DNA of 64,000 nt, from contig CAVRVS010000001.1 in assembly GCA_963724705.1 (NCBI GenBank), positions 124,001 through 188,000 of the forward strand, read 5' to 3'. This DNA is from DASQPR01 sp963724705. GTDB taxonomy: Bacteria > Actinomycetota > Actinomycetes > Mycobacteriales > Micromonosporaceae. Both the position numbers and the translations under genes were made by a program. This document shows positions 33,924-42,818 of this stretch, piece after piece; position 1 is the stretch's first letter, and the number at the start of each line of letters is the position of its first letter. Under the pieces are notes generated by a model. It ran no database searches and was not told the DNA's origin. It saw only the letters and a program-made list of their open reading frames with translations.

Positions 33924-36900
33924 ATGACAGTCACGCAACAGCGACCCGACGCCCGGGGCGACACCGAGGCGCTGCTTGACGAACTGACCGACGCCTTACA
34001 TCGCGTACGGGCCGGCGACTTCAAGGTGCGCATCCCGCGGCGCAACGACAGGGGCGCCGCCGTGGTCGACGCATTCAACGACGTCGTTACCCAGCAGGAG
34101 CACCAGACCCGCGACCTCGTACGCATCAGCCGCCTCGTCGGCCGTGAAGGACGACTCACCGAACGGCTCGACGATGATGGCGTCGAGGGGGCGTGGGCCG
34201 ACGGCCTCCGTACCGTCAACGCCCTGATCGACGACCTGGCCCGGCCAACCACCGAGGTGGCCCGCGTCATTGCGGCCGTCGCCGAGGGCGATCTGTCGCA
34301 GCACATGGCGAACGAGATCGAGGGTCGACCGCTGCGGGGCGAATTCCTCCAGATCGGCCGGACCGTGAACACCATGGTCGACCAGTTGTCCTCGTTCGCG
34401 GACGAAGTCACCCGCGTCGCCCGCGACGTGGGTACGGAGGGCAAGCTCGGCGGCCAGGCTGACGTACGCGGCGTGGCCGGAACGTGGCGCGACCTGACCT
34501 CGAACGTCAACCAGATGGCCGCGAACCTGACGAACCAGGTGCGGTCGATCTCGCAGGTGACGACGGCGATCGCGGACGGCGACCTATCACAGAAGATCAC
34601 CGTGTCGGCCAAGGGCGAGGTCGCCGAACTTGCCGACACGATCAATTCGCTGACCGACACGCTGCGCGTGTTTGCCGAACAGGTCACCCGGGTGGCGCGC
34701 GAGGTCGGCACCGAAGGCAAGCTCGGCGGCCAGGCTGACGTACCGGGCGTGGCCGGCACCTGGAAGGACCTCACGGACAACGTCAACTCGATGGCGTCCA
34801 ACCTGACCGATCAGGTCCGCAACATCGCCCACGTGGCCACGGCGGTAGCGACCGGAGACCTGTCGCAGAAGATCACCGTCGACGCGCGCGGCGAGATCCT
34901 GGAGCTCAAGTCCACCGTCAACACCATGGTCGACCAGCTGTCCTCATTCGCCGACGAAGTCACCCGCGTCGCCCGCGAGGTCGGCACCGAAGGCAAGCTC
35001 GGCGGCCAGGCCCAGGTGCTCGGCGTCGGCGGCACGTGGAAGGACCTGACCGAAAACGTCAACCAGCTCGCCGGCAACCTGACCGCTCAGGTCCGCAACA
35101 TCGCCCAGGTCACCACGGCCGTAGCCAAGGGCGACCTGCTCGCAGAAGATCACCGTCGACGCGCGCGGCGAGATCCTGGAGCTCAAGTCCACCGTCAACA
35201 CCATGGTCGACCAGCTGTCCTCATTCGCCGACGAAGTCACCCGCGTCGCCCGCGAGGTCGGCACCGAAGGCAAGCTCGGCGGCCAGGCCCAGGTGCTCGG
35301 CGTCGGCGGCACGTGGAAGGACCTGACCGAAAACGTCAACCAGCTCGCCGGCAACCTGACCGCTCAGGTCCGCAACATCGCCCAGGTCACCACGGCCGTA
35401 GCCAAGGGCGACCTGTCGCAGAAGATCACCGTCGACGCGCGCGGCGAGATCCTGGAGCTCAAGTCCACCGTCAACACGATGGTCGACCAGCTGTCCTCGT
35501 TCGCCGACGAAGTCACCCGCGTCGCCCGCGAGGTCGGCACCGAAGGCAAGCTCGGCGGCCAGGCCCAGGTCCGCGGCGTCGCCGGTACGTGGCGCGACCT
35601 GACCGACAACGTGAACTTCATGGCCTCGAACCTCACGGGCCAGGTCCGCAACATCGCGCAGGTGGCCACGGCGGTAGCGCGCGGCGACCTGTCGCAGAAG
35701 ATCACGGTGGCGGCTCAGGGCGAGATCCTGGAGCTCAAGGACACCGTCAACACGATGGTCGATCAGCTGTCCTCGTTCGCCGACGAAGTCACCCGCGTCG
35801 CCCGCGAGGTCGGCACCGAAGGCAAGCTCGGCGGCCAGGCCCAGGTCCGAGGCGTCGCCGGCACCTGGCGCGACCTGACCGACAACGTGAACTTCATGGC
35901 CTCGAACCTCACCGCTCAGGTCCGCAACATCGCCCAGGTCACCACCGCCGTCGCCCGAGGTGACATGAGCCAGAAGATCACCGTCGACGCGCAAGGCGAG
36001 ATCCTGGAACTCAAGAACACCGTCAACACGATGGTCGACCAGCTGTCCTCGTTCGCCGACGAGATCACCCGGGTGGGCCGCGAGGTCGGCATCGAAGGCA
36101 AGCTCGGCGGCCAGGCCCAGGTCCGTGGCGTCGCCGGTACGTGGCGCGACCTGACCGAGAACGTCAACCAACTGGCCGCGACCCTGACCACGCAGCTGCG
36201 GGCGATCGCCAACGTGTCGACCGCGGTGACCCGCGGTGACCTGACCCAGCGGATCGCGGTCGAGGCGCAGGGCGAGGTCGCGGAGCTGAAGGACAACATC
36301 AACCAGATGATCGTCACGCTCCGCGAAACGACGAAGAAGAACGCGGAACAGGGTTGGCTCGACTCGAACCTGGCTCGCATCGGTGGCCTGCTGCAGTCCC
36401 AGCGGGATCTCGACGAGGTCTGTCGCATGATCATGACCGAGGTGACGCCGCTCGTCGACGCCCAACTCGGTGCGTTCTTCCTGCCCGGAAGCGTCGGGAC
36501 CGACCGGTCGCGGCTGCGGCTGACCGCGGCGTACGGCCGGTCGGCCCTGGACGGCCCGGCGCTCAGCTTCTCCATCGGCGAGGGTCTGATCGGGCAGGCC
36601 GCTGCGTCGCGCCGACGGATCCGAGTGACGCCGCCGGCGGACACCCGTCTCGCGATCCGCTCGGGCTTTGCCGATGCGCCACCGGCCGATCTGGTCGTGC
36701 TGCCGGTGCTGTTCGAGGGTGACCTGATCGGCGTGATCGAGTTCGGTTCGGTTACCCACTTCTCCGACCTGCACCTGAGTTTCCTCGACCGGCTCGTGGC
36801 CGCGATCGGGGTGTCGCTGAACACGATCCTCGCCAACCGCCGTACCGAAGAGTTGCTGACCGAGTCACAGCGGCTCGCCATGGAGATGCAGCAGCAGTCG

Positions 36901-38373
36901 ATCGAGTTGCAGCGTACGAACGCCGAACTGGAGGAGAAGGCGACGCTGCTGTCCGAGCAGAACGTGAACATCGAGTCGAAGAATCGCGAGATCGAGTTGG
37001 CTCGACTCGGTCTGGAGGAGAAGGCACAGCAGCTCACGGCCGCGTCGCAGTACAAGTCCGAGTTCCTGGCGAACATGAGCCACGAGCTGCGTACGCCGTT
37101 GAACTCATTGCTGCTGTTGTCGCGCATGCTCGTCGACAACGCGGAACAGAATCTGACGACCAAACAGATCGACTACGCCCGGACAATCTACGGCGCCGGC
37201 TCGGATCTGCTCGCCCTCATCGACGACATCCTGGACCTGTCGAAGATCGAAGCCGGCCGCATGGACGTCGAGCCGGCCGAACTCGCCTTCACCGACGTCC
37301 GGGCGTACGTGCGCCGGGCGTTCGCGCCGCAGGCCGAAGACAAGGCACTGGCGTTCGACGTCGAAGTCGACCCCACGCTTCCGGACACCATGGTGACCGA
37401 TCCGCAACGGCTGCAGCAGATCCTGCGCAACCTGCTGGCCAACGCGGTCAAGTTCACCGACACGGGCTCGGTCACATTGCGGATCGAGCGCGCGACCGAC
37501 GAGGACGGCATCAACGTGCCGTGGCCCGCCGTGGCGTTCCGGGTGATCGACACCGGCATCGGCATCGCCGATGACAAGCTCGACCTCGTCTTCGAGGCAT
37601 TCCAGCAGGCCGACGGCACGACCAGCCGGCGCTTCGGCGGCACCGGTCTCGGCCTGTCCATCAGCCTCGAACTCGCACGTCTCCTCGGCGGCGCCATCAC
37701 CGTGGCCTCCGAGCCGGCGTTCGGATCGACGTTTACCCTCACGCTGCCGGAGATGTTCACCGCCACATCGCAGCTTCCGCCGCTGCGTGAGCCAGTCGAA
37801 CTGCTCCCGGTCGCGTCGACGATCCTCCGCAACCCGGAGCCGGAACTGGTCGACAACCCGTCGATCGCCCGTCTGGCCGGGGCCACGGTGCTGATCGTCG
37901 ACGACGATGTCCGCAATGTGTTCGCGTTGACGAGTGCACTGGAGATGCAGGGCATCGACGTGCTGTACGCCGACAACGGCGCCGACGGCGTCCGACTTCT
38001 CACCGAGACGCCGCACGTCGACATGGTGCTGATGGACGCGATGATGCCGGCACAGGACGGCTACGAAACGACTCAGGCGATCCGCAGAAATCCGACCTTC
38101 GCCAACTTGCCGGTCGTGTTCCTGACCGCGAAGGCGATGCCCGGCGACCACGAGTCGGCGCTCGCCGCGGGTGCGAGCGACTATCTCACCAAGCCGGTTG
38201 ACCTGGACGAGCTGCTGCAAACGATGGCGCGCTGGGTCGGCGCGAGCGGACCGGACGCCGGCCTGGACGAAACAGCGAGCGCGGGCGACGCGGCAATCGC
38301 TGACGACGCGGACCGTGCGGATGAAACGGCGACGGATCCGGGCGACCCGGCGGCCGGCGGAGGTGACGCATGA
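33924..38373 (+). CDS. Giant HAMP-array hybrid sensor histidine kinase (Nik1/Os-1-like), one-base insertion at 35139
   Basis: Removing one base gives 1,482 aa. Residues 1-810 are tandem 92-residue HAMP units, each with a GDLSQKI-type start and an EGKLGGQ motif; nine GD(L/M/F) starts and seven EGKLGGQ copies are visible. Next come a GAF domain (about 815-975), a coiled coil (about 975-1040), HisKA with SHELRTPLN (His near 1052), HATPase with NLLANAVKFT, DTGIGIADD and GGTGLGLSIS, and a receiver domain with Asp in LMDAMMP and LTKPV (about 1320-1440). There is no membrane helix. The plan matches fungal group III kinases. At 35136-35145 the reading CTGCTCGCAG has one extra C relative to the next unit's CTGTCGCAG. 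The start has GGGAGGG five bases upstream. Confidence 0.9.
34863..35415 (+). repeat. Exact 276-base tandem duplication of a HAMP unit, with a one-base insertion at the junction
   Basis: Bases 34863-35138 and 35140-35415 appear identical, separated only by the extra C at 35139. Neighbouring HAMP units (from 35416 on, and before 34863) have the same 276-base period but differ by scattered substitutions. This is the youngest duplication of the array, and the place where an assembler could misjoin or miscount units. Confidence 0.85.
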
Positions 38374-39023
38374 CGAACCCGGGCCGCCGGTCGCCGTTCC
38401 GCTCGGCGCCGACCGATGCCGCCCAGCGCGGCTTGCCGAAAGTGCTGCTAGTCGACGACCGGCGCGACAATCTTGTCGCCCTCGCCGCGATCCTCCAAGG
38501 GCTACCGGTCGAGCCGGTCGCCGTCGACAGCGGCGACGCCGCTCTCAAGCGCCTGTTGATGGACGACTTCGCCGTCATCCTGATGGATGCGCAGATGCCG
38601 AATATGGACGGGTTCGAGACGGCCACCCGCATCAAGGAGCGCGAGCGCACTCGCAACGTACCCATCATTTTCTTGACCGCCGCGGACCGCGACGCCGAAC
38701 TGGCCCTGCGCGGCTACGCGGCCGGCGCCGTCGACTACCTCACCAAGCCGCTCGATCCGTGGGTGCTGCGGTCCAAGGTCTCAGTCTTCGCCGACCTGTG
38801 GAGCAAGACACGACAGGCGGCCACACAGGCCCGGACGGCGGAGAGCGCGACGGCGCTCGGGGCTTCGGTCGACTCTGCGCTGGCGCTCCTGCGGGCGGAG
38901 AAACCCGATGTCGGTGCGGCCATCGCTGTGCTGGAGTGTGCCGTCGGCAAGTTCCGGGCGCCGGTGCCGCGTGGTATGCCGGGTGGTGGATCGTCCGGTG
39001 AGATACGGCCGGCGACGTTCTGA
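38370..39023 (+). CDS. Single-domain-type response regulator
   Basis: This 217-aa protein has a receiver domain from about residue 23 (KVLLVDDRRDN), the phosphoacceptor Asp in VILMDAQMPNMDG, the Thr in FLTAAD and the Lys in YLTKPLD. The last 80 residues are a coiled Ala-rich tail without a known output domain. The start overlaps the HAMP kinase stop as ATGA, so it is co-translated and most likely phosphorylated by that kinase. Output may pass to the nearby STAS/SpoIIE partner-switching proteins, which is inference from position. Confidence 0.93.
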   Translation: MTNPGRRSPFRSAPTDAAQRGLPKVLLVDDRRDNLVALAAILQGLPVEPVAVDSGDAALKRLLMDDFAVILMDAQMPNMDGFETATRIKERERTRNVPIIFLTAADRDAELALRGYAAGAVDYLTKPLDPWVLRSKVSVFADLWSKTRQAATQARTAESATALGASVDSALALLRAEKPDVGAAIAVLECAVGKFRAPVPRGMPGGGSSGEIRPATF

Positions 39024-39058
39024 CCCGGTGGAGCCGGAGCTCGTGAGGCGGCGCGGGC

Positions 39059-39376
39059 TCAGACGATGTGCAGGGCCGGCCGCAGGCCGGTCACGTCCAG
39101 CACACGCTGCAGGAAGTCACCGACGTTTGTGAGGACGAGCACGCTCTGCACCATCCGGGCCTTCTGGCTCAACGAGACCAACGTCCCGAGGCCTTGCGAA
39201 TCGCAGAAGGTGACTCCGGCCATATCGAGCACGACGCGCGGCGGCGCATCGACGAGCAGACGCTCCACCGCCGAGCTCATCTGGGCGACGCTCGACATGT
39301 CGATCGCACCTTGTAGGGACACCACGGCCTCGGTCGGTGCGCGCTTGACCGAGACCGCGAGGCCCTCATGCTCCAT
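39059..39376 (-). CDS. STAS-domain anti-sigma factor antagonist
   Basis: This 105-aa protein of the RsbV/SpoIIAA type has SLQGAIDMSSV near residue 22, VVLDMAGVTFCDSQGLGTL near residue 50 and GLRPALHIV at the end. The Ser directly after Asp in CDSQGLG is the expected phosphorylation site, although the following residue is Gln rather than the usual Ser or Thr. It is convergent with the response regulator gene and should be a target of the RsbW-SpoIIE fusion upstream. ATG 39376 marks the conserved start; the open frame upstream has no family features. Confidence 0.88.
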   Translation of the reverse strand: MEHEGLAVSVKRAPTEAVVSLQGAIDMSSVAQMSSAVERLLVDAPPRVVLDMAGVTFCDSQGLGTLVSLSQKARMVQSVLVLTNVGDFLQRVLDVTGLRPALHIV

Positions 39377-39540
39377 GGCGATCACCCTACCGCTCAGCCA
39401 GCATGCGCACCGATTTGCCGATGGTCGTCCATCGATGGCCACCAGCGCGGCTGCCGCCGGCGACCGGGGCGTGCCGGGCAACGTCGGTCGGCCCATGCGT
39501 AGGCCGGCCGTCCCGGCTCTGCGTCAGTAGCGGCCCGGCT

Positions 39541-39841
39541 TCAGTCCCGGCCCCGCAGCAGCGAGACACGGAACGGGCGCAACTCGCCGCGCACGACCCC
39601 CTTGGCCACGACCGGGTCGTCCAACATGAGCTGACGCGCGGTTGCTTCGTCCGGCGCCTCGATCACGGCGATGCCCGGTGTTCGTCGGTCCGAGCGTAGG
39701 CCCGGCCATGATCAGCGTCCCCTCCACGAGCAACCGCTGCAGCCGGGTGAAATGCTCGGCGAAGACCGCACCCTCGGCCTCGGTCATAGTCGCGGCGAAG
39801 TTCTCTCGCGGCGGGTGCAGAAAGTAAATCCACTCGGACAC
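39541..39841 (-). CDS. YciI-like (YCII domain) protein with a one-base insertion near 39674
   Basis: The protein reads SEWIYFLHPPRENFAATM and EGTLIMAGPTLGPTNTG from GTG 39841. Similarity then continues in another frame as VIEAPDEATARQL and ELRPFRVSLLRGRD to TGA 39541. The switch lies where ACCGGGCATCGCC is read and one G fewer would restore ACC GGC ATC GCC. The corrected product is about 99 aa, the normal size. YCII proteins are small dimeric enzymes with a His/Asp pair, mostly of unknown function. The total span of 301 bases is one over a multiple of three, which argues for a single inserted base. Confidence 0.75.
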
Positions 39842-39959
39842 ACCGGAAGTGTCCCGGCCTGCGTACGCACGGTCAACGGCGCCGGGATCCCAGCGCGTAC
39901 GCCGTACCCTTTCGGGCGGGCGTATGTCCCCAAGACCGTCCGCCTGAGGCGACACTAAG

Positions 39960-39978
39960 CTAGGTTTGCCTAACCTAA
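39960..39978 (+). promoter_or_regulatory. IdeR/DtxR-type iron box
   Basis: CTAGGTTTGCCTAACCTAA matches the DtxR/IdeR consensus TTAGGTTAGSCTAACCTAA at 17 of 19 positions when read on the reverse strand. It lies 72 bases before the iron-binding lipoprotein start, in the right place to block transcription when iron is plentiful. Confidence 0.8.
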
Positions 39979-40050
39979 GCTGTTCTGACAGGATGTCGCG
40001 ATGTGCCGTCGGTCGGCGGCAACCATGGGACGGACGGAAGGAATCCAAGG

Positions 40051-41127
40051 ATGCGGTTGCGGCGACGCCTGGCGCAACGCCCGCGAATCGGCGTGGCGGC
40101 GGCACTTCTCACGGTAGCGGCGATCGGCCTCGCCGGGTGCGGAAGTTCCGGATCGGGGTCGACCGCCACGGGCGCCGCCGGCGGCTCGGGCGACACGATC
40201 ACGCTCTACAACGGACAGCATGAGCAGACCACCGGCGCGCTGGTGAAAGCGTTCACGGCGGCGACCGGTATCAAGGTCAACGTACGCAGTGACGATGAGA
40301 CCGTGCTCGCCCAGCAGATCGAGCAGGAGGGCCGGGCATCCCGGGCGGACGTGTTCTACACGGAGAACTCCCCCGCGCTCGCGGAGCTGTCCGGCAAGGG
40401 ACTGCTTGCTCCGATCGAGGCGACCACACTCGCGTCCGTACCGGCGAAGTACAGCTCCCCGGCCGGCGACTGGGTGGGGGTCTCGGCCCGGGTCAGCGCG
40501 ATCGTTTACAACACCGACAAGATGACGCCGGCTCAACTCCCGAAATCCGTCATGGACCTGGCCGATCCGAAGTGGCACGGCAAGATCTCCTTCGCGCCCG
40601 GCGAGACCGATTTCCAGCCGATCGTGACATCGGTCGCAAAGACGGCCGGTGACCAGGGTGCACTCACGTGGCTCGCCGGTATGAAGGCTAATCTCAAGGG
40701 CCATGACTACCCGGACAACGAGACGATCGTGGCGAAGGTGAACTCTGGCGACGTCGAGATGGGCCTCATCAACACGTACTACTGGTATCGCCTGCGGGCG
40801 TCACTCAACGGCGCGGCGATGCACTCGGCGCTCGCGCTCTTCACTCCGCAGGATCCCGGCTACCTGATCAACGTATCCGGCGCCGGCGTCCTCAAGTCGA
40901 GCAAGCACCAGGCTGCCGCACAGAAGTTCGTCGCGTTTCTGACCAGCGCGGCCGGCCAGAAAGTCATGGCGGCCAGCGACAGCTTCGAGTACCCAGTCGG
41001 GTCGGGGGTGCTCGCTACCGATGGCCAGCAGCCGCTGGACAGCCTGCAGCCGGCGCCGCTGACGATCGGCGACCTTGGCAACGGACAACACGCGGTTCAG
41101 CTCTTGCAGCAGGCTCAGTTGTTGTGA
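40051..41127 (+). CDS. Ferric iron ABC transporter substrate-binding lipoprotein
   Basis: This is a 358-aa lipoprotein. The signal peptide ends in the lipobox LAGC (Cys near residue 30), followed by a Gly/Ser linker. The FbpA/FutA-like fold is shown by ITLYNGQHEQTTGALVKAF, FYTENSPALAELS and the paired tyrosines in LINTYYWYRLR that coordinate Fe(III) in this family. ATG 40051 has GGAAGGA upstream. It heads a three-gene operon with GTGA and ATGA overlaps and lies directly behind an iron box, so repression by an IdeR/DtxR homologue under iron sufficiency is likely. Confidence 0.92.
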   Translation: MRLRRRLAQRPRIGVAAALLTVAAIGLAGCGSSGSGSTATGAAGGSGDTITLYNGQHEQTTGALVKAFTAATGIKVNVRSDDETVLAQQIEQEGRASRADVFYTENSPALAELSGKGLLAPIEATTLASVPAKYSSPAGDWVGVSARVSAIVYNTDKMTPAQLPKSVMDLADPKWHGKISFAPGETDFQPIVTSVAKTAGDQGALTWLAGMKANLKGHDYPDNETIVAKVNSGDVEMGLINTYYWYRLRASLNGAAMHSALALFTPQDPGYLINVSGAGVLKSSKHQAAAQKFVAFLTSAAGQKVMAASDSFEYPVGSGVLATDGQQPLDSLQPAPLTIGDLGNGQHAVQLLQQAQLL

Positions 41128-42818
41128 CCCTCGCGACCGCGCCCGGCGGCGGCAGCACCGTCACCGACAGCGCCAGCTCAGCCGCTGCCACCGGGTCGTC
41201 CCGCCGGTGGCGACGGCAGCGGCGCCGGCCGGTACTTGCCGCGTTGTCGGTTGCCGTCGCCGTACTCGTCCTGCTGCCCTTGGTCTTCCTGGTTTTGCAG
41301 GCCGGCCAGGCCGGCTGGGGCGAGGTCCGCACGCTGCTCTTCCGGAGCCTGACGTGGCAGCTGTTGCGCAATACGGTCGAACTCGCGGTGCTGGTCACCG
41401 CGGCGTGCACGACGATCGGCGTTTCGGCCGCGTGGGTGGTCGAGCGGACGAACGTGCCGCTCCGTCGTGTGTGGGCAGTGCTGCTTGTGTTGCCATTCGC
41501 GATCCCGGACTTCGTCACCGGGTACGCCTGGTCGTCGATCTTTCCGTCGGTCCACGGGCTGTGGGGTGCCGTGCTGGTGATGACGCTCGGCCTTTACCCA
41601 CTCGTGTTCCTGCCGGTTGCGGCTGCGCTTCGCGGTGCCGACCCGGCGCAGGAGGAAGTGGCCCGCAGCCTCGGCCGTGGACGCGTTCGCACGTTCCTAG
41701 GAGTCACACTCCCCTCGCTTCGCCCGGCCCTGCTTGGCGGCGGCCTCGTCGTATGCCTGACGCTGTTTGCCGAATTCGGCGCGTTCGAGATCCTCCGCTT
41801 CCAGACGTTCACCACCACGATCTTCACGGAGTTCCAGATCGGATTCAACGGGCCGGCGGCGAGCGCGCTCTCGTTGGCGCTCGTCGCGCTCGGCCTGGTC
41901 GCGCTCGGAGCGGAAGGCTTGCTCAGCTCCGGCCGTGGCGGCCGCGGCCGGATATTGGCGGCGTCGCGCCAGGCCAGCCGGATGCCGGCACGGCGTCGGC
42001 TCGGCGGCTGGACGGCGCCGGCGCTACTCGGTCTGACCGCGCTGGCCGCGCTCGCGCTCGGCCTGCCGGCCGCGGTGCTCACCTACTGGATGACGCAGTC
42101 GCACGCGACCACGCTGCCGGGCGTGTCCATGATCGCGGCGGCCGCGCACACGGCCGCGTACAGCGCCGCAGCGGCCGCGCTCGCGACAATCCTGGCGCTG
42201 CCGGTCGCGCTCTATACCGTGCGTCGGGGCGGTCGTGTCGCCGCAATCTTGCAACGCAGCACACTCGTGGTGCAGGCGCTGCCGGGTCTGGTGATCGCGC
42301 TGGCCGCGGTGTTCTACGCGATCCACTACGCTCCTTGGGTCTACCAGACCCCGGAGCTGCTCGTCGTGGCGTACGCCATCCTGTTCTACCCGCTGGCGTT
42401 CGTCGCCGTACGGGCATCGGTTGTCCTCGCGCCGCCGCGCCTTGACGAGGTGGCCCGGTCGCTCGGCCGCCGTCCCGCGGCGGTGCTCGTACGAGTCACG
42501 ATCCCGTTGATCGCCCCGGGCCTCGCGGCGGCCTTCTGTCTCGTGTTCCTGACCGCGGTCACCGAACTGACAGCCACGCTGATCCTGGTGCCGACCGGCG
42601 TGGAAACGTTGGCCACGCAGTTCTGGGCCTATCAGCACGACGCGTCGTACGGGGCCGCTGCTCCGTACGCGGTGGCGCTGGTCGCCATCGCCGCGATTCC
42701 GAGTTACCTGATCGGCCGATGGTTCGACCGCCTGCCGTCCCGCCGGTCGACGGGCACTGCGTTGACCGCCGCTCCGTTGACCGGCGCCGCCTCGACGGAA
42801 ACGGGGGCTGGCCAATGA
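41124..42818 (+). CDS. Ferric iron ABC transporter permease (two fused permease units)
   Basis: This 564-aa membrane protein has about 12 helices, made of two BPD_transp_1 halves as in FbpB/SfuB. Each half carries an EAA-like loop for contact with the ATPase: EEVARSLGRGRVRTFLGVTLP (first half) and DEVARSLGRRPAAVLVRVTIP (second half). The start overlaps the lipoprotein stop (GTGA) and the end overlaps the ATPase start (ATGA). It forms the membrane channel for Fe(III) import. Confidence 0.93.
   Translation: MTLATAPGGGSTVTDSASSAAATGSSRRWRRQRRRPVLAALSVAVAVLVLLPLVFLVLQAGQAGWGEVRTLLFRSLTWQLLRNTVELAVLVTAACTTIGVSAAWVVERTNVPLRRVWAVLLVLPFAIPDFVTGYAWSSIFPSVHGLWGAVLVMTLGLYPLVFLPVAAALRGADPAQEEVARSLGRGRVRTFLGVTLPSLRPALLGGGLVVCLTLFAEFGAFEILRFQTFTTTIFTEFQIGFNGPAASALSLALVALGLVALGAEGLLSSGRGGRGRILAASRQASRMPARRRLGGWTAPALLGLTALAALALGLPAAVLTYWMTQSHATTLPGVSMIAAAAHTAAYSAAAAALATILALPVALYTVRRGGRVAAILQRSTLVVQALPGLVIALAAVFYAIHYAPWVYQTPELLVVAYAILFYPLAFVAVRASVVLAPPRLDEVARSLGRRPAAVLVRVTIPLIAPGLAAAFCLVFLTAVTELTATLILVPTGVETLATQFWAYQHDASYGAAAPYAVALVAIAAIPSYLIGRWFDRLPSRRSTGTALTAAPLTGAASTETGAGQ

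Noticed and set aside
33821..34801. Extension of the SpoIIE gene upstream on the minus strand
   Set aside because: The frame stays open only because it is antisense to the HAMP repeats. Conserved RsbW-like sequence begins at GTG 33820.
34380..36200. Possible CRISPR-like or satellite array
   Set aside because: The 276-base period is continuous coding sequence of HAMP units with no spacers.
35221..36774. Minus-strand repetitive open frames opposite the HAMP array
   Set aside because: They mirror the 276-base coding repeat; the forward frame matches known domains and the reverse does not.
39059..39376. Idea that the STAS protein had lost its phosphorylation site
   Set aside because: The Ser right after Asp in CDSQGLG corresponds to the phosphorylated Ser of SpoIIAA/RsbV. 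Only the following residue is unusual.
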